A stretch of 64,000 nucleotides of DNA from AP-15 sp963832875 (GCA_963832875.1 CAWHWB010000003.1:992001-1056000), one strand, 5' to 3'; counted from the stretch's first letter, positions 26,464 to 36,185 are shown. The notes: generated by a model from the sequence alone, not told the origin. Made by a program: numbers and translations.

Positions 26464-28203
26464 ATGACGTTCGAGGCCGCCACTTTACCCACCGCGCGCG
26501 ACGCCGCCGAGGCACTCGCCCGGCTCGGCCCGGCGCTGATCGGCAGCGGCGCCGTCGACCAGCGCACCCTGGAGCGGGCGCGTCGCGTCGCGTCCGAGAC
26601 CGGCGGCCGGCTCGACCGGGTGCTGACCCAGCTCGGCCTGGTCAGCGAGCGCGCGCTCGCCGAGGCATTGGCCCAGCTGGTCGCGGCCCCGATTGTCACC
26701 CCGGCAGACTATCCCGAGGGCGCACTCTTCGTCGACCGGCTGAAGGGCAAGTTTCTGCGCCGGGCGCATGCGCTGCCGATCGCCGACAACGAAGACGGCG
26801 CGGTGCTGGCGATGGCCGACCCGCTCGACGTTTTTACCCGGAACGCGGTGGCCGCGGCGATCGGCCGGCCGGTCACGGTCGCGATCGCGGTGCCGATCGA
26901 GCTCGAAGCGGCGTTCGACCGGCTCTATTCGGAAGCGGGCGAGGGCGGCGACGGCGAGGCGACGCTGGACGAGGTCGTCACCGACGCCGAGCCGGCCGAG
27001 GAAGACGCCGAGCGGCTCAAGGACCTCGCCAGCGAGGCGCCGGTCATTCGGCTGGTCAACCAGCTGATCGCGCGCGCGGTAGAAACCCATGCCTCCGACG
27101 TCCATCTCGAGCCGTTCCCCGACCGGCTGCGCGTACGCTACCGTTATGACGGCGTCTTACACGAGATCGAAGCGCCGCCGGCGCGGCTGCAGGCTGCGGT
27201 CATCTCGCGGATCAAGATCATGGCGCGGCTCGACATCGCCGAACGCCGACTGCCGCAGGATGGCCGCATCAAATTGACCGTGCGCGGCCACGAGATCGAT
27301 TTCCGGGTGTCGACGATCCCAGCACTCTACGGCGAGAAAGTCGTGCTGCGCGTGCTCGACCGCACCGCGGTCGAATTCGACTACCACAAGCTCGGCCTGC
27401 CGGAGGACATCCGCGCCGGAGTCGAGCGCTCGCTTGACCTGCCGAACGGGATGGTGCTGGTCACCGGGCCGACCGGCAGCGGCAAGACGACGACGCTCTA
27501 TACCGGCCTGCTCAAGCTGAACACGGTGGTGCGCAACGTCGTCACCGTCGAGGACCCGATCGAATACCAGCTGGCCGGCATCAACCAGATCCAGGTCCGG
27601 CCGCAGATCGGGCTCAATTTCGCGAGCCTGTTGCGCTCGATCCTGCGGCAGGACCCCGACGTCATTATGATCGGCGAGATCCGCGACCTCGAAACCGTGC
27701 AGATCGCGGTTCAGGCGGCGCTCACCGGCCATCTGGTGCTGTCGACGCTGCACACCAATTCGGCGGCGGCGACCATGACCCGGCTGCGCGACATGGGGCT
27801 CGAAGATTATCTGTTGACCGCAACCTTGAAGGCGGTGCTGGCGCAGCGGCTGGTGCGGCGGCTCTGTCCCAAATGCAAGACGCCGGCGCCGGCGCCGGCG
27901 GCATTGCGCGAGCGCTTTGGCCTCGACCGGCTGGCCGGGGACGGCCCGATCACGCTCTACCACCCGAAGGGCTGCCCCGAATGCCGCGGCACCGGGTTTC
28001 GCGGGCGCCGCGCCATCGCCGAGCTCTTGGTGCCGAACCGGGCGATCGACCGGCTGATCTTCGAGGGCGCCGACGACAGCGCGATCGAGCGCACCGCGGT
28101 CGAGGGCGGCATGCGCCCGATCTTCGACAGCGGCCTCCTGGCCGTGCTCGACGGCGACACCACGATCGAGGAGGTGGTCCGCTGCATTCGCAGCGAGGCG
28201 TGA
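26464..28203 (+). CDS. gspE: Type II secretion ATPase GspE
   Basis: The product is 579 residues. An N1E/MshEN-like domain (about 1-150) contains LDRVLTQLGLVSERALAEAL. The ATPase core then shows VETHASDVHLEP, Walker A GPTGSGKTTT near residue 335, the Asp box DPIEYQL, Walker B with MIGEIRD near 402 and a His box HLVLSTLHTNSA. The tetracysteine zinc module (CPKC and CPEC) from about residue 468 marks GspE rather than PilT. It powers pseudopilus growth from the cytoplasm through GspL and GspF. It is divergent from gspO and 6.6 kb from gspF. Confidence 0.95.
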   Translation: MTFEAATLPTARDAAEALARLGPALIGSGAVDQRTLERARRVASETGGRLDRVLTQLGLVSERALAEALAQLVAAPIVTPADYPEGALFVDRLKGKFLRRAHALPIADNEDGAVLAMADPLDVFTRNAVAAAIGRPVTVAIAVPIELEAAFDRLYSEAGEGGDGEATLDEVVTDAEPAEEDAERLKDLASEAPVIRLVNQLIARAVETHASDVHLEPFPDRLRVRYRYDGVLHEIEAPPARLQAAVISRIKIMARLDIAERRLPQDGRIKLTVRGHEIDFRVSTIPALYGEKVVLRVLDRTAVEFDYHKLGLPEDIRAGVERSLDLPNGMVLVTGPTGSGKTTTLYTGLLKLNTVVRNVVTVEDPIEYQLAGINQIQVRPQIGLNFASLLRSILRQDPDVIMIGEIRDLETVQIAVQAALTGHLVLSTLHTNSAAATMTRLRDMGLEDYLLTATLKAVLAQRLVRRLCPKCKTPAPAPAALRERFGLDRLAGDGPITLYHPKGCPECRGTGFRGRRAIAELLVPNRAIDRLIFEGADDSAIERTAVEGGMRPIFDSGLLAVLDGDTTIEEVVRCIRSEA

Positions 28204-28491
28204 GCGAAAATGCGTCGATGACTGTCCCCGAAGGCTGGGTTGATTGCGGCGTAAGAGCATGTGAAGAATTGAAAAGGGCGAGCGTAACCGACCGAATTCT
28301 CCACCGCCATCTGGCGCAGGCCGGGACCCATTGCCGCCACTCGGAATTTATCAACCGATGGGAGCAGCTTACGAGCTATGACCGGCTCGTGCCGCAGCAT
28401 CATGGACCCGGCCTTCGTCAGGTGACGAGTGCGGGGTCCGCGGTGAAAAAGGTTGGACCCGATGCCGCGGGAGCACAGGGAGAACAAAGGC

Positions 28492-29427
28492 ATGGGGCGT
28501 CGATTGAATGCCGCGGTTGCCCAGCTCGGGCCGATCCATCTGGCCGACAGCCGTGCTTCGGTCGTAAAACGGCTGACCGCGATGCTGCGCGAGGCCGCTG
28601 GGCGCGGCGCGCGGTTTGTGGTGTTTCCCGAGCTGGCGCTGACGACCTTCTTTCCGCGCTGGTGGATGACTGAACAGGCCGAGATCGACCGCTTCTTCGA
28701 GCGCGAGATGCCCAATGCGGAAACCCGCCCGCTGTTCGATCTGGCCCAGGCGCTGGGCGTCGGCTTTTACCTCGGCTATGCCGAGCTGACTACGGAGCAC
28801 GGGGAGGCGCGCCACTACAATACCTCGATCCTGGTCGGGCATGACGGGCGGATCGTCGGCCGCTATCGCAAGATCCACCTGCCCGGCCATTCGGAGCACC
28901 TGCCAGACGCCCCGTTTCAGCATCTCGAAAAGCGCTATTTCGATGTCGGCAACGAGGGCTTCAAGGTCTGGCGCGCCTTCGACGCGGTCATCGGCATGTG
29001 CATCTGCAACGATCGGCGCTGGCCCGAGACCTGGCGCGTCATGGGCTTGCAGGGGGTCGAGATCGTGGCCCTCGGCTACAATACGCCGACCCTGAACATC
29101 CATCACCGCGAGCCCGAGCATCTGCGGATGTTCCATCATCTGCTGTCGTTGCAGGCCGGGGCCTATCAGAACGCCGGCTGGGTGCTGGCCGCAGCCAAAA
29201 GTGGTGCGGAGGACGGCTTTGCGATGATCGGCGGCTCGGCCGTCGTGGCGCCGACCGGCGAGATCGTGGCGCAGGCCTCGAGCGAGGAGGACGAGGTCAT
29301 CGCCGTCAACCTCGACCTCGATCTCGGCGAATATCTGCGGCGCACCGTCTTCAACTTCGACAAGCACCGCCGCATCGAGCATTACCGCCTGATCGCCGAG
29401 CGCACCGGCGCCAAGACCGAGGTGTAG
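28492..29427 (+). CDS. N-carbamoyl-D-amino-acid hydrolase
   Basis: The product is 311 residues, a nitrilase-superfamily amidohydrolase that turns N-carbamoyl-D-amino acids into free D-amino acids, CO2 and ammonia. The Glu-Lys-Cys triad falls exactly at the classic positions: Glu47 (FPELALT), Lys127 (YRKIHLPG) and Cys172 (CICNDRRWPE). The ICNDRRW block and the NTPTLNIHH substrate loop are typical of D-carbamoylases. ATG 28492 has AGGGAGAACAAAGG upstream. The D-hydantoinase 7 kb away can supply its substrate. The MFS gene 69 bases downstream could carry substrate or product. Confidence 0.92.
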   Translation: MGRRLNAAVAQLGPIHLADSRASVVKRLTAMLREAAGRGARFVVFPELALTTFFPRWWMTEQAEIDRFFEREMPNAETRPLFDLAQALGVGFYLGYAELTTEHGEARHYNTSILVGHDGRIVGRYRKIHLPGHSEHLPDAPFQHLEKRYFDVGNEGFKVWRAFDAVIGMCICNDRRWPETWRVMGLQGVEIVALGYNTPTLNIHHREPEHLRMFHHLLSLQAGAYQNAGWVLAAAKSGAEDGFAMIGGSAVVAPTGEIVAQASSEEDEVIAVNLDLDLGEYLRRTVFNFDKHRRIEHYRLIAERTGAKTEV

Positions 29428-29496
29428 GGGCCAGCCTCCGCCGCGTCGGCGGCTTGTTCTTGGGCGAACCTATCCGGCGGCTGGCGTTATCCCTCC

Positions 29497-30933
29497 ATGC
29501 GCGACACTGCCGCGATCATCGCAACCGACATCCCGGCGCGGCTCGACCGGCTGCCGTGGACCAGGTTTCATACCCTCGTCATCGCCGCACTCGGGATCAC
29601 CTGGATCCTGGACGGTCTGGAAGTGACTTTGGCGGGGTCGATCGCCGGCGCCTTGCAACAGAGCCCGATCTTGCATTTCTCGGCGGCCGAAATCGGCGCC
29701 GTCGGCAGCGCCTATCTTGGCGGCGCGGTCTCGGGCGCGCTGCTGTTCGGCTACCTGACCGACCGGTTCGGCCGCCGCAAATTGTTCTTCGTGACCCTTG
29801 GGGTCTATCTGATCGGGACCGCGGCCACCGCCGGCTCCTGGGATTTCTGGAGCTTCGCTCTCTTCCGCTTTCTGACCGGCGCCGGCATCGGCGGCGAATA
29901 CGCGGCGGTCAACTCGGCGATCCAGGAGCTGGTCCCGGCACGGTTTCGCGGGCGCACCGACCTCGCGGTCAACGGCAGCTTTTGGCTCGGTGCCGCACTC
30001 GGCGCCGGCGGTGCGGTCAGCGTGCTGCAGCCGGGCTGGCTGCCCGCCGATGTCGGCTGGCGCGCCGCCTTCGGCATCGGCGCCTTGCTCGGCCTCTTCA
30101 TCCTGCTGCTGCGCCGGTACATCCCCGAAAGCCCGCGCTGGCTGATCTTGCACAATCGCCTGCCCGAGGCCGAGACGGTCATCGCCCGGATCGAGCACCG
30201 GGCCGGGGAGGGTGCCCTGCCCGCGATCCCGGCCGGGCAGCGCATGCGCCTCGCCGCTTCGTCGCGCACCCCGGTCGGACGAATGATGCTGGCGATCCTG
30301 CGCGACTACCCGCTGCGCGCCCTTCTCGGCTTGGTGCTGATGGCGGCACAGGCGTTTTTCTACAACGCGATCTTCTTTTCCTACGCGCTGGTGTTGATCC
30401 GGTTCTACGGCGTGCCCGCGGCCGCAGTCGGGTGGTACATCCTGCCGTTCGCGCTCGGCAATTTTGTCGGCCCCCTGGTGCTGGGCCCGCTGTTCGACAC
30501 GCTCGGCCGCAAGCCGATGATCGGCGCCACCTATGCGCTATCAGGGGTATTGCTGGCGGTCGTCGGCTGGCTGTTCCGCGCTGGCGCGCTCAACGCCGGC
30601 CAGTTGACGGCGTGCTGGACCGGCATCTTCTTTTTCGCCTCGGCGGCGGCGAGTGCGGCCTATCTGACCGTCAGCGAAAGCTTCCCGCTCGAGGCCAGGG
30701 CGCTCGCGATCGCCCTCTTCTACGCGCTCGGCACCGCGATCGGCGGGGTCGTCGCCCCGTGGCTATTCGGCATGTTGGTCGGCACCGGGGAACGCCGCGC
30801 GGTTTTCGCCGGCTACCTGCTCGGCGCCGCCTTGATGATCGTCGCGGCGCTGACCGAATTCGCGATCGGGATCAAGGCTGAGCGGCAATCCTTGGAAGAT
30901 GTCGCGCGGCCGTTATCGGCCGTTTCCGACTAG
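29497..30933 (+). CDS. MFS transporter, metabolite/sugar-porter type
   Basis: The product is 478 residues with twelve helices. The loop-2 signature is GYLTDRFGRRKLFF and its repeat is PLFDTLGRKPMIGA. After helix 6, RRYIPESPRWLI is the sugar-porter PESPRWL motif, also seen in aromatic acid and niacin/benzoate carriers. It is an inner-membrane proton symporter. It follows the D-carbamoylase in the same direction, so import of hydantoins or carbamoyl amino acids is a reasonable guess, not shown. It converges with tyrA, with 11 bases between stops. Confidence 0.88.
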   Translation: MRDTAAIIATDIPARLDRLPWTRFHTLVIAALGITWILDGLEVTLAGSIAGALQQSPILHFSAAEIGAVGSAYLGGAVSGALLFGYLTDRFGRRKLFFVTLGVYLIGTAATAGSWDFWSFALFRFLTGAGIGGEYAAVNSAIQELVPARFRGRTDLAVNGSFWLGAALGAGGAVSVLQPGWLPADVGWRAAFGIGALLGLFILLLRRYIPESPRWLILHNRLPEAETVIARIEHRAGEGALPAIPAGQRMRLAASSRTPVGRMMLAILRDYPLRALLGLVLMAAQAFFYNAIFFSYALVLIRFYGVPAAAVGWYILPFALGNFVGPLVLGPLFDTLGRKPMIGATYALSGVLLAVVGWLFRAGALNAGQLTACWTGIFFFASAAASAAYLTVSESFPLEARALAIALFYALGTAIGGVVAPWLFGMLVGTGERRAVFAGYLLGAALMIVAALTEFAIGIKAERQSLEDVARPLSAVSD

Positions 30934-30944
30934 CCTTGGCTAAG

Positions 30945-31829
30945 CTAGGCCTGTTTCGCCTCGATGATCGAGCGGCGGATCGCCCGGGTGCGGGTGAACA
31001 GTTCCTGCAACGTGTCGCCCTCGCCCCACCGGATCGCCCGCTGCAAGGCGGTCAGGTCTTCGCTGAAGCGCTGCAGGATTTCGAGCACGGCCTCGCGGTT
31101 GTTCAGGAAAATGTCGCGCCACATCACCGGGTCGGAGGCGGCGATGCGGGTGAAGTCGCGAAAGCCGCTGGCCGAGAAGGCGATGACCTCGGATTTGAGA
31201 CTCTCTTCGAGGCTGGTGGCGGTGCCGACGATCGTATAGGCGATCAGATGCGGCAGATGCGAGGTCATCGCCAGCACCCGGTCGTGATGCGCGGCATTCA
31301 TCGTCACCACGCGCATGCCGGCCTGTTCCCACATTTGGCCAACTTTCCCCACCGCCGCGGCGTCGGTCTCGGGCAATGGGATCAGGATGCACCAGCGGTC
31401 GCGGAACAATTCGGCGAAGCCGGCTTCGGGGCCGGAATGCTCGGTACCGGCGACCGGGTGACCGGGGACGAACTGGACGCCCGGCGGCACAAATGGGCCG
31501 AGGTCGCGGATCACCGCCTCCTTGACCGAGCCGACATCGGTCAGGACCGCGCCCTCCTTCAACGCCGGGCCGATCCGCCGGCCGATTTCGCCATAGGCCG
31601 AGATCGGCGTCGCGACCACCACCAGATCCGCGCCGGCCGCCGCCTCGGCCGGGTCGTGCGTTACCTCGTCGGCGAGATCGAGGCGTTCCACCGCCGCCAA
31701 GGTTTCGGGTCGGCGGGCGCAGGCGACGATCCGTGTGCCCGGATTGTCGCGGCGCAGCACGCGGGCCAGAGACGAGCCGATCAGCCCGATCCCGATCAGC
31801 GCCACCCGGTCGAACAGCTTCTCGCTCAC
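30945..31829 (-). CDS. tyrA: Prephenate/arogenate dehydrogenase
   Basis: The product is 294 residues from GTG 31829. The NAD-binding motif GIGLIG is at 13-18. The prephenate dehydrogenase blocks are LTDVGSVKEAVI, FVPGHPVAGTEHSGPEAG with the catalytic His, and HDRVLAMTSHLPHLIAYT. SEVIAFSASGFRDFTRIAASDPVMWRDI follows, shown here as family context. It oxidatively decarboxylates prephenate or arogenate on the way to tyrosine. Order on the strand is chorismate mutase, hisC, tyrA. A mobile-type palindromic stretch lies in the 154 bases between hisC and tyrA. Confidence 0.92.
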   Translation of the reverse strand: MSEKLFDRVALIGIGLIGSSLARVLRRDNPGTRIVACARRPETLAAVERLDLADEVTHDPAEAAAGADLVVVATPISAYGEIGRRIGPALKEGAVLTDVGSVKEAVIRDLGPFVPPGVQFVPGHPVAGTEHSGPEAGFAELFRDRWCILIPLPETDAAAVGKVGQMWEQAGMRVVTMNAAHHDRVLAMTSHLPHLIAYTIVGTATSLEESLKSEVIAFSASGFRDFTRIAASDPVMWRDIFLNNREAVLEILQRFSEDLTALQRAIRWGEGDTLQELFTRTRAIRRSIIEAKQA

Positions 31830-31983
31830 GGTCTGCCCTGCACGAAGTGACCGTCGCCCGCGCGCAAGCGGGCGCCCAGCGATCGCTGAACCGAACATTC
31901 CCGCCCCTGGGTTCCCGATTTCGCGAGAATGACGAAAAGAAGCGCAGCGCCGGCTGTGCGATGTACCGAGCCGCAGAGAAACG

Positions 31984-33088
31984 TCATCGCCGATCCATAA
32001 ATTCGCCGAGCACGGCCGCCACTTTTTCCATTTCCTCGCCGGTGCCGATGGTGATGCGCAGATGATGCGGCAAACCGTAGGCGCCAATCTTGCGGGTCAG
32101 GATGCCGTGCGATTGCAGAAAGGCAAACGCCGCCGCGGCATTGTGCTCGGGATCGTCGGGAAAGCGCGGCAGCACGAAATTGCCGACGCTCGGCGGCAGC
32201 TTCAGGCCGAGCGCCGCAAGCCGGTCGGAAAACCACGGCAGCCAGCGGTCGTTGTGGGCGCGGGCGCGGGCGAATGCCGTCGTGTCCTCGACCGCGGCGA
32301 CGCCGGCGGCCAGCGCCGGCGTCGAGACGTTGAACGGCCCGCGCACCCGGTTCAAGACGTCGGCGATCGCCGGCGGAAAGTAGCCCCAGCCGAGACGCAG
32401 CCCGGCCAGCGCATAGATCTTTGAAAAGGTGCGCAGCATGACCACGTTGTCGGAGCGGTCCACGAGCGCCGCGCCGGCCTCATAATCGTTGCGGTTGACG
32501 AATTCGGCATAGGCCGCGTCGATCGCCAACACCACCGAGGGCGGCAGCCCGGCGTGCAGCCGAGACAATTCCTCGGCGCCCAGATAGGTGCCGGTCGGGT
32601 TGTTGGGGTTGGCGATGAACACGAGCCGGGTGCGCGGCGTGACCCGGGCCAGGAGCGCGTCGACATCGGCGGTCAGCTCGCGCTCGGGGGCGGCGACCGG
32701 GGTGGCGCCGACCGACATCGCGCCGATCGGGTAGATCAGAAAGCCATGGCGGCTGTAGAGCACCTCGTCGCCGGGGCCGGCGTAAGCAGCGCAGCAGCAG
32801 TGCGATCAGTTCGTCCGAGCCGGCGCCGCAGACGATCCGCGCCGGGTCGAGCCCGTGGTGCCGCCCGATCGCCTCGCGCAATTGCAGGACGCTGCCTTCG
32901 GGATAGCGGTGGATCTCATCGGCCAGCGCCAGATAGGCGGCCATCGCCTTCGGGCTCGGGCCGAGCGCGCTTTCGTTCGAGGCGAGCCGGATCGGGCGCT
33001 CGACCCCGGCGATCGTGGCCTCGCCGCCGACATAGGGCTCGATGTCGAGGATGCCCGGGCGCGGCGCCGGGCCGATGCTGCGGCTCAT
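31984..33088 (-). pseudogene. hisC: Histidinol-phosphate aminotransferase, one frameshift as given
   Basis: The frame from ATG 33088 reads IEPYVGGEATIAGVERPIRLASNES and YPEGSVLQLREAIGRHHGL, then SDELIALLLR, all HisC blocks. At about 32788 it breaks and resumes one phase away as LYSRHGFLIYPIGAM. It continues with NPNNPTGTYL, the PLP-lysine segment RTFSKIYALAGLRLGW and the C-terminal HHLRITIGTGEEM. Removing one base at 32788 gives RAYAGPGDEV and a complete enzyme of about 367 residues. It is PLP-dependent and transaminates imidazole acetol phosphate, and often aromatic keto acids too. It lies six bases after the chorismate mutase stop. Probably a sequence error, otherwise a recent knock-out. 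Confidence 0.85.
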
Positions 33089-33094
33089 CCGGGC

Positions 33095-33990
33095 TCAGCC
33101 TTTCGCGGCGTCCGACGACAATAACGCCGCGGGCAGCGGCAGCGCATAGCCGCCGAACGGCAGCAGGCGGTGAAGCGCCCTGCCGAGCCGCGCCCGGACG
33201 TTCTGCAGCCGCGGATCGGATAGATTTACCAGGCCGTCGACCTCGATCAGATTGGCCGCACCCTCGGCATGTTCCCAGCCGGCGAAAAAGGTGCATGGCG
33301 AGATCCGCCGAGGCCAGCAGGTCGAGAAACCGCGCCCGGCTGATGCCGGCCGCCGATTCGGCGATGAAAAAGGTCCGGTCGCCGCCGGTCTCCTGCTGCG
33401 CGCCGCGGCCGATCGCCAGCGCGTCGCCGCCGTCGCCGCGGGCGTTGCCGCGGGCGCCGAACGGCAGCCGGGCGACGACCCGCGGGGCGTCCGCGTCATC
33501 CGACGGCAGGTGACGCCACCACGGGTCGGGATCGCCGTCATGCGGGATCGGCAGGATGCCGACCGAGGCGTGATCTTTCGCTGACCGCGCGGATCACCTG
33601 GCCGGTCGAGCGATAGGCGCGACATCGGCGTCAGGCTGCCGTAATGGTCGCGGGCGAGGTCCCAGAAGCCCTGCGCGTCGGACGGAGCGAACACCGCGAC
33701 CGCGAACCGGGTCTCCAGCCGAACAGTCGCCGCCAGCATCTCGCGCCACATGCGCACAACGCTGGCGAACGGCAGCGCGCCGCGGTGCCGGCCGGCGAGC
33801 CGGCGCAAAATCTCGGCTTCGCGCGCCGGCTGGTAGAACGCCGGGTCGCCATCCCTGCCCCGGGCCTTCTTGATGGCTGCGACCTCGCCGACGATCTGCG
33901 GCGCGTTCGATCAGCAAGCTCGTGCATCCGGTCGTCGATCTCGTCGATATGCCGGCGCAAATCTGCGAGATCGAAGAGGGTGCGGGACAT
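33095..33990 (-). pseudogene. Chorismate mutase-domain protein with five frame breaks
   Basis: Starting at ATG 33990, DLADLRRHIDEIDDRMHEL is the AroQ chorismate mutase helix. The protein can be followed to 33095 only by removing one base at about 33916, 33897, 33620, 33576 and 33296. The restored pieces are LLIERAA, IVGEVAAIKKARG, FYQPAREAEILRRLAGRH, MWREMLAATVRL, FWDLARDHYGS, VGILPIPHDGDPDPWW, ARLPFGARGNARGDGGDA, TFFIAESAAGISRARFL and TFFAGWEHAEGAANLIEVDG. The last parts resemble the prephenate-dehydratase-like C-terminal module of alphaproteobacterial chorismate mutases. Chorismate to prephenate feeds tyrA. All five breaks are single extra bases. Confidence 0.75.
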
Positions 33991-34065
33991 GGTCTCGTTT
34001 GCGGTCGGGGCGCGGTCGGGCGGCGACAGTAGTAGAGGGCCGACCGGGCGAAATCAAAGAAAACG

Positions 34066-34095
34066 TTGACAGTCTCCGCCCGCGATCCCTAGCTA
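34066..34095 (+). promoter_or_regulatory. Sigma70-like promoter for metX
   Basis: TTGACA (34066-34071) and TAGCTA (34090-34095) are separated by 18 bases, about 40 bases before the metX ATG. The -35 is a perfect consensus. No SAM riboswitch core is visible downstream. Confidence 0.55.
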
Positions 34096-34134
34096 GCGCC
34101 CCCGAATCGACAACCGCAGACCGTCCGCCACCGA

Positions 34135-35343
34135 ATGCGGCCGGCTGCCGCGCAACCGGTGTCTGAGAGAACTTTCGTGCCGACAGTGACATCGCCCCGC
34201 CCGCGTTCGCGTTCTGGCCAGGACTGGCCCGGCCACCGGCTGCTGGTGCGCGAGCCCTTGCCGCTCGATTGCGGCGTCGATTTCGGCCCGTTCACGATCG
34301 CCTACCAGACCTACGGCGCCCTCAACGCCGACCGGTCGAACGCGATCCTCGTCTGCCACGCGCTGACCGGCGACCAGTACGCCGCCGACCCGCACCCGAT
34401 CACCGGCAAGCCCGGCTGGTGGGAGACCCTGATCGGCCCCGGCGGGGTGCTCGACACCGAGCGCTATTTTCTGATCTGCGCCAATGTCTTGGGCGGCTGC
34501 ATGGGGACCACCGGCCCGCAGGATTTCGACCCGGCAACCGGCGAGCCCTGGGCGTTGTCGTTCCCGGTCATCACCGTGCGCGACATGGTCCGCGCGCAGA
34601 AGCGGCTGATCGATCATCTCGGCATCGACAGCCTGTTCTGCGTGATCGGCGGCTCGATGGGCGGCATGCAGGTCTTGCAGTGGGCGGCGAGCTATCCCGA
34701 CTGCGTTTTTGCCGCGGTGCCGATCGCCGCCGCGGTGCGCCACTCGGCGCAGAACATCGCGTTTCACGAGGTCGGGCGGCAGGCGATCATCGCCGACCCC
34801 GACTGGTGCGGCGGGCGCTATCTGAGCTTGGGCCGCAAACCCGCGCGCGGTCTCGCCGTCGCCCGCATGGCGGCGCACATCACCTATCTTTCCGAGGCGG
34901 CGCTGCACCGCAAGTTCGGCCGCAACCTGCAGAACCGCCGCGCGGTCACCTACGGCTTCGACGCCGATTTCCAGGTCGAGAGCTATCTGCGCCATCAGGG
35001 CAGCACGTTTGTCGATCGCTTCGACGCCAATTCCTATCTCTACATCACCCGCGCGATGGATTATTTCGACCTCGCGGCCGAACACGGCGGCGCGGTGGCC
35101 GGCGCCTTCGCCGGCACGCGCTCGCGGTTTTGCGTCATTTCGTTTACCAGCGACTGGCTGTTCCCGACCTCGGAAAGCCGCGAGCTGGTGCACGCGCTGA
35201 ATGCGGTGGCGGCCAATGTCAGCTTTGTCGAGATCGCGACCGAGAACGGGCACGACGCCTTTCTCTTGCACGAGCCCGAGCTGTTCGCGACCCTGCGCGG
35301 CTTTTTGACCGGCTGCGCCGAGCATCGCGGCCTGACCCGCTAG
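34135..35343 (+). CDS. metX: Homoserine O-acetyltransferase (or succinyltransferase) MetX
   Basis: The product is 402 residues, an alpha/beta hydrolase that acylates homoserine in methionine synthesis. The nucleophile is Ser174 in IGGSMGGMQ, the acid Asp340 in SDWLFP and the base His373 in NGHDAF. CHALTGDQYA, NVLGGCMGTTGP and the substrate-loop FGRNLQNR are MetX hallmarks. ATG 34135 or GTG 34177 could start translation; the latter has GAGAGAAC upstream. metW follows 32 bases after the stop, the usual pair in proteobacteria. The choice of acyl donor cannot be made from motifs seen by eye. Confidence 0.93.
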   Translation: MRPAAAQPVSERTFVPTVTSPRPRSRSGQDWPGHRLLVREPLPLDCGVDFGPFTIAYQTYGALNADRSNAILVCHALTGDQYAADPHPITGKPGWWETLIGPGGVLDTERYFLICANVLGGCMGTTGPQDFDPATGEPWALSFPVITVRDMVRAQKRLIDHLGIDSLFCVIGGSMGGMQVLQWAASYPDCVFAAVPIAAAVRHSAQNIAFHEVGRQAIIADPDWCGGRYLSLGRKPARGLAVARMAAHITYLSEAALHRKFGRNLQNRRAVTYGFDADFQVESYLRHQGSTFVDRFDANSYLYITRAMDYFDLAAEHGGAVAGAFAGTRSRFCVISFTSDWLFPTSESRELVHALNAVAANVSFVEIATENGHDAFLLHEPELFATLRGFLTGCAEHRGLTR

Positions 35344-35375
35344 CGGTCGGGGCTCCGGCGGCAAAGGGTGGGGCG

Positions 35376-36065
35376 ATGGCGGCGTCGCTGAGCTTGGAGG
35401 AGGGCAGGACGCGGCCCGCCTCCGCGGCGGCGATGGTGGGCGAGCTGCGGCAGGATTTGCGGCTGATCGCCGAGATGATCGAGCCCGGCGCGCGGGTGCT
35501 CGACATCGGCTGCGGCGACGGCGCGCTGCTCGCCTTTCTGGCCCGGCACAAGCGGGTCGACGGGCGTGGCATCGAGCTCTCTCAGTCCGGGGTCAACGCC
35601 TGCGTCGGCCACGGCCTGTCGGTGATCCAGGGCGACGCCGACCGCGACCTCGACGCCTATCCCAACGGCGCCTTCGACGTTGTCGTCTTGAGCCAGACCT
35701 TGCAGGCAACGCGGCAGCCGCGCCGGGTGATCGAAAGCCTGGTCCGCATCGGGAGGCGCGCGATCGTCTCGTTTCCGAATTTCGGCTTCTGGCGGATTCG
35801 ACTGCATCTGATGCTGCGTGGCCGGATGCCGATGTCGGATCTCTTGGCGCATCCCTGGTACGAGACCCCGAACATCCATCTGTGCACGATCCGCGACTTT
35901 GCCGGGTTGTGCGACGAGCTCGGGGTCAGCGTCGAGCGCAGCGTGACCTTGGACCGACACGGCCGGCCCTATGCCCTCGACCCGCACGGTGGTCTCGCCA
36001 ACCTGTTGGCCGAGCAGGGCGTCTTTGTCCTGTCCGGCGGGCATGACGGCCGACGGCATAACTAA
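35376..36065 (+). CDS. metW: Methionine biosynthesis protein MetW
   Basis: The product is 229 residues, a class I methyltransferase fold. The SAM motif is VLDIGCGDG at 41-49. MetW signatures follow: DVVVLSQTLQATRQP, VSFPNFGFWRIRLHLMLRGRMP and HPWYETPNIHLCTIRDF. In many proteobacteria MetW is needed with MetX for acyl transfer to homoserine. A start at ATG 35376 gives a longer N-terminus than usual; the internal ATG before VGELRQDL is an alternative. It forms a two-gene operon with metX. Confidence 0.92.
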   Translation: MAASLSLEEGRTRPASAAAMVGELRQDLRLIAEMIEPGARVLDIGCGDGALLAFLARHKRVDGRGIELSQSGVNACVGHGLSVIQGDADRDLDAYPNGAFDVVVLSQTLQATRQPRRVIESLVRIGRRAIVSFPNFGFWRIRLHLMLRGRMPMSDLLAHPWYETPNIHLCTIRDFAGLCDELGVSVERSVTLDRHGRPYALDPHGGLANLLAEQGVFVLSGGHDGRRHN

Positions 36066-36185
36066 AAACGAACTCGAGCTCATTGCTTAAAGCTACCGTC
36101 ACCCCGGCCGCCTTCAGCCCGCCCGCGGCCGACGAGCTGAACGGCCATAAGCTGGAGGCCGCCCATCAGCGACATGGAGGACCGA

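Noticed and set aside
33990..34134. SAM riboswitch upstream of metX
   Set aside because: I looked for a SAM-II-like core and pseudoknot and saw none; only a sigma70-like promoter is supported.
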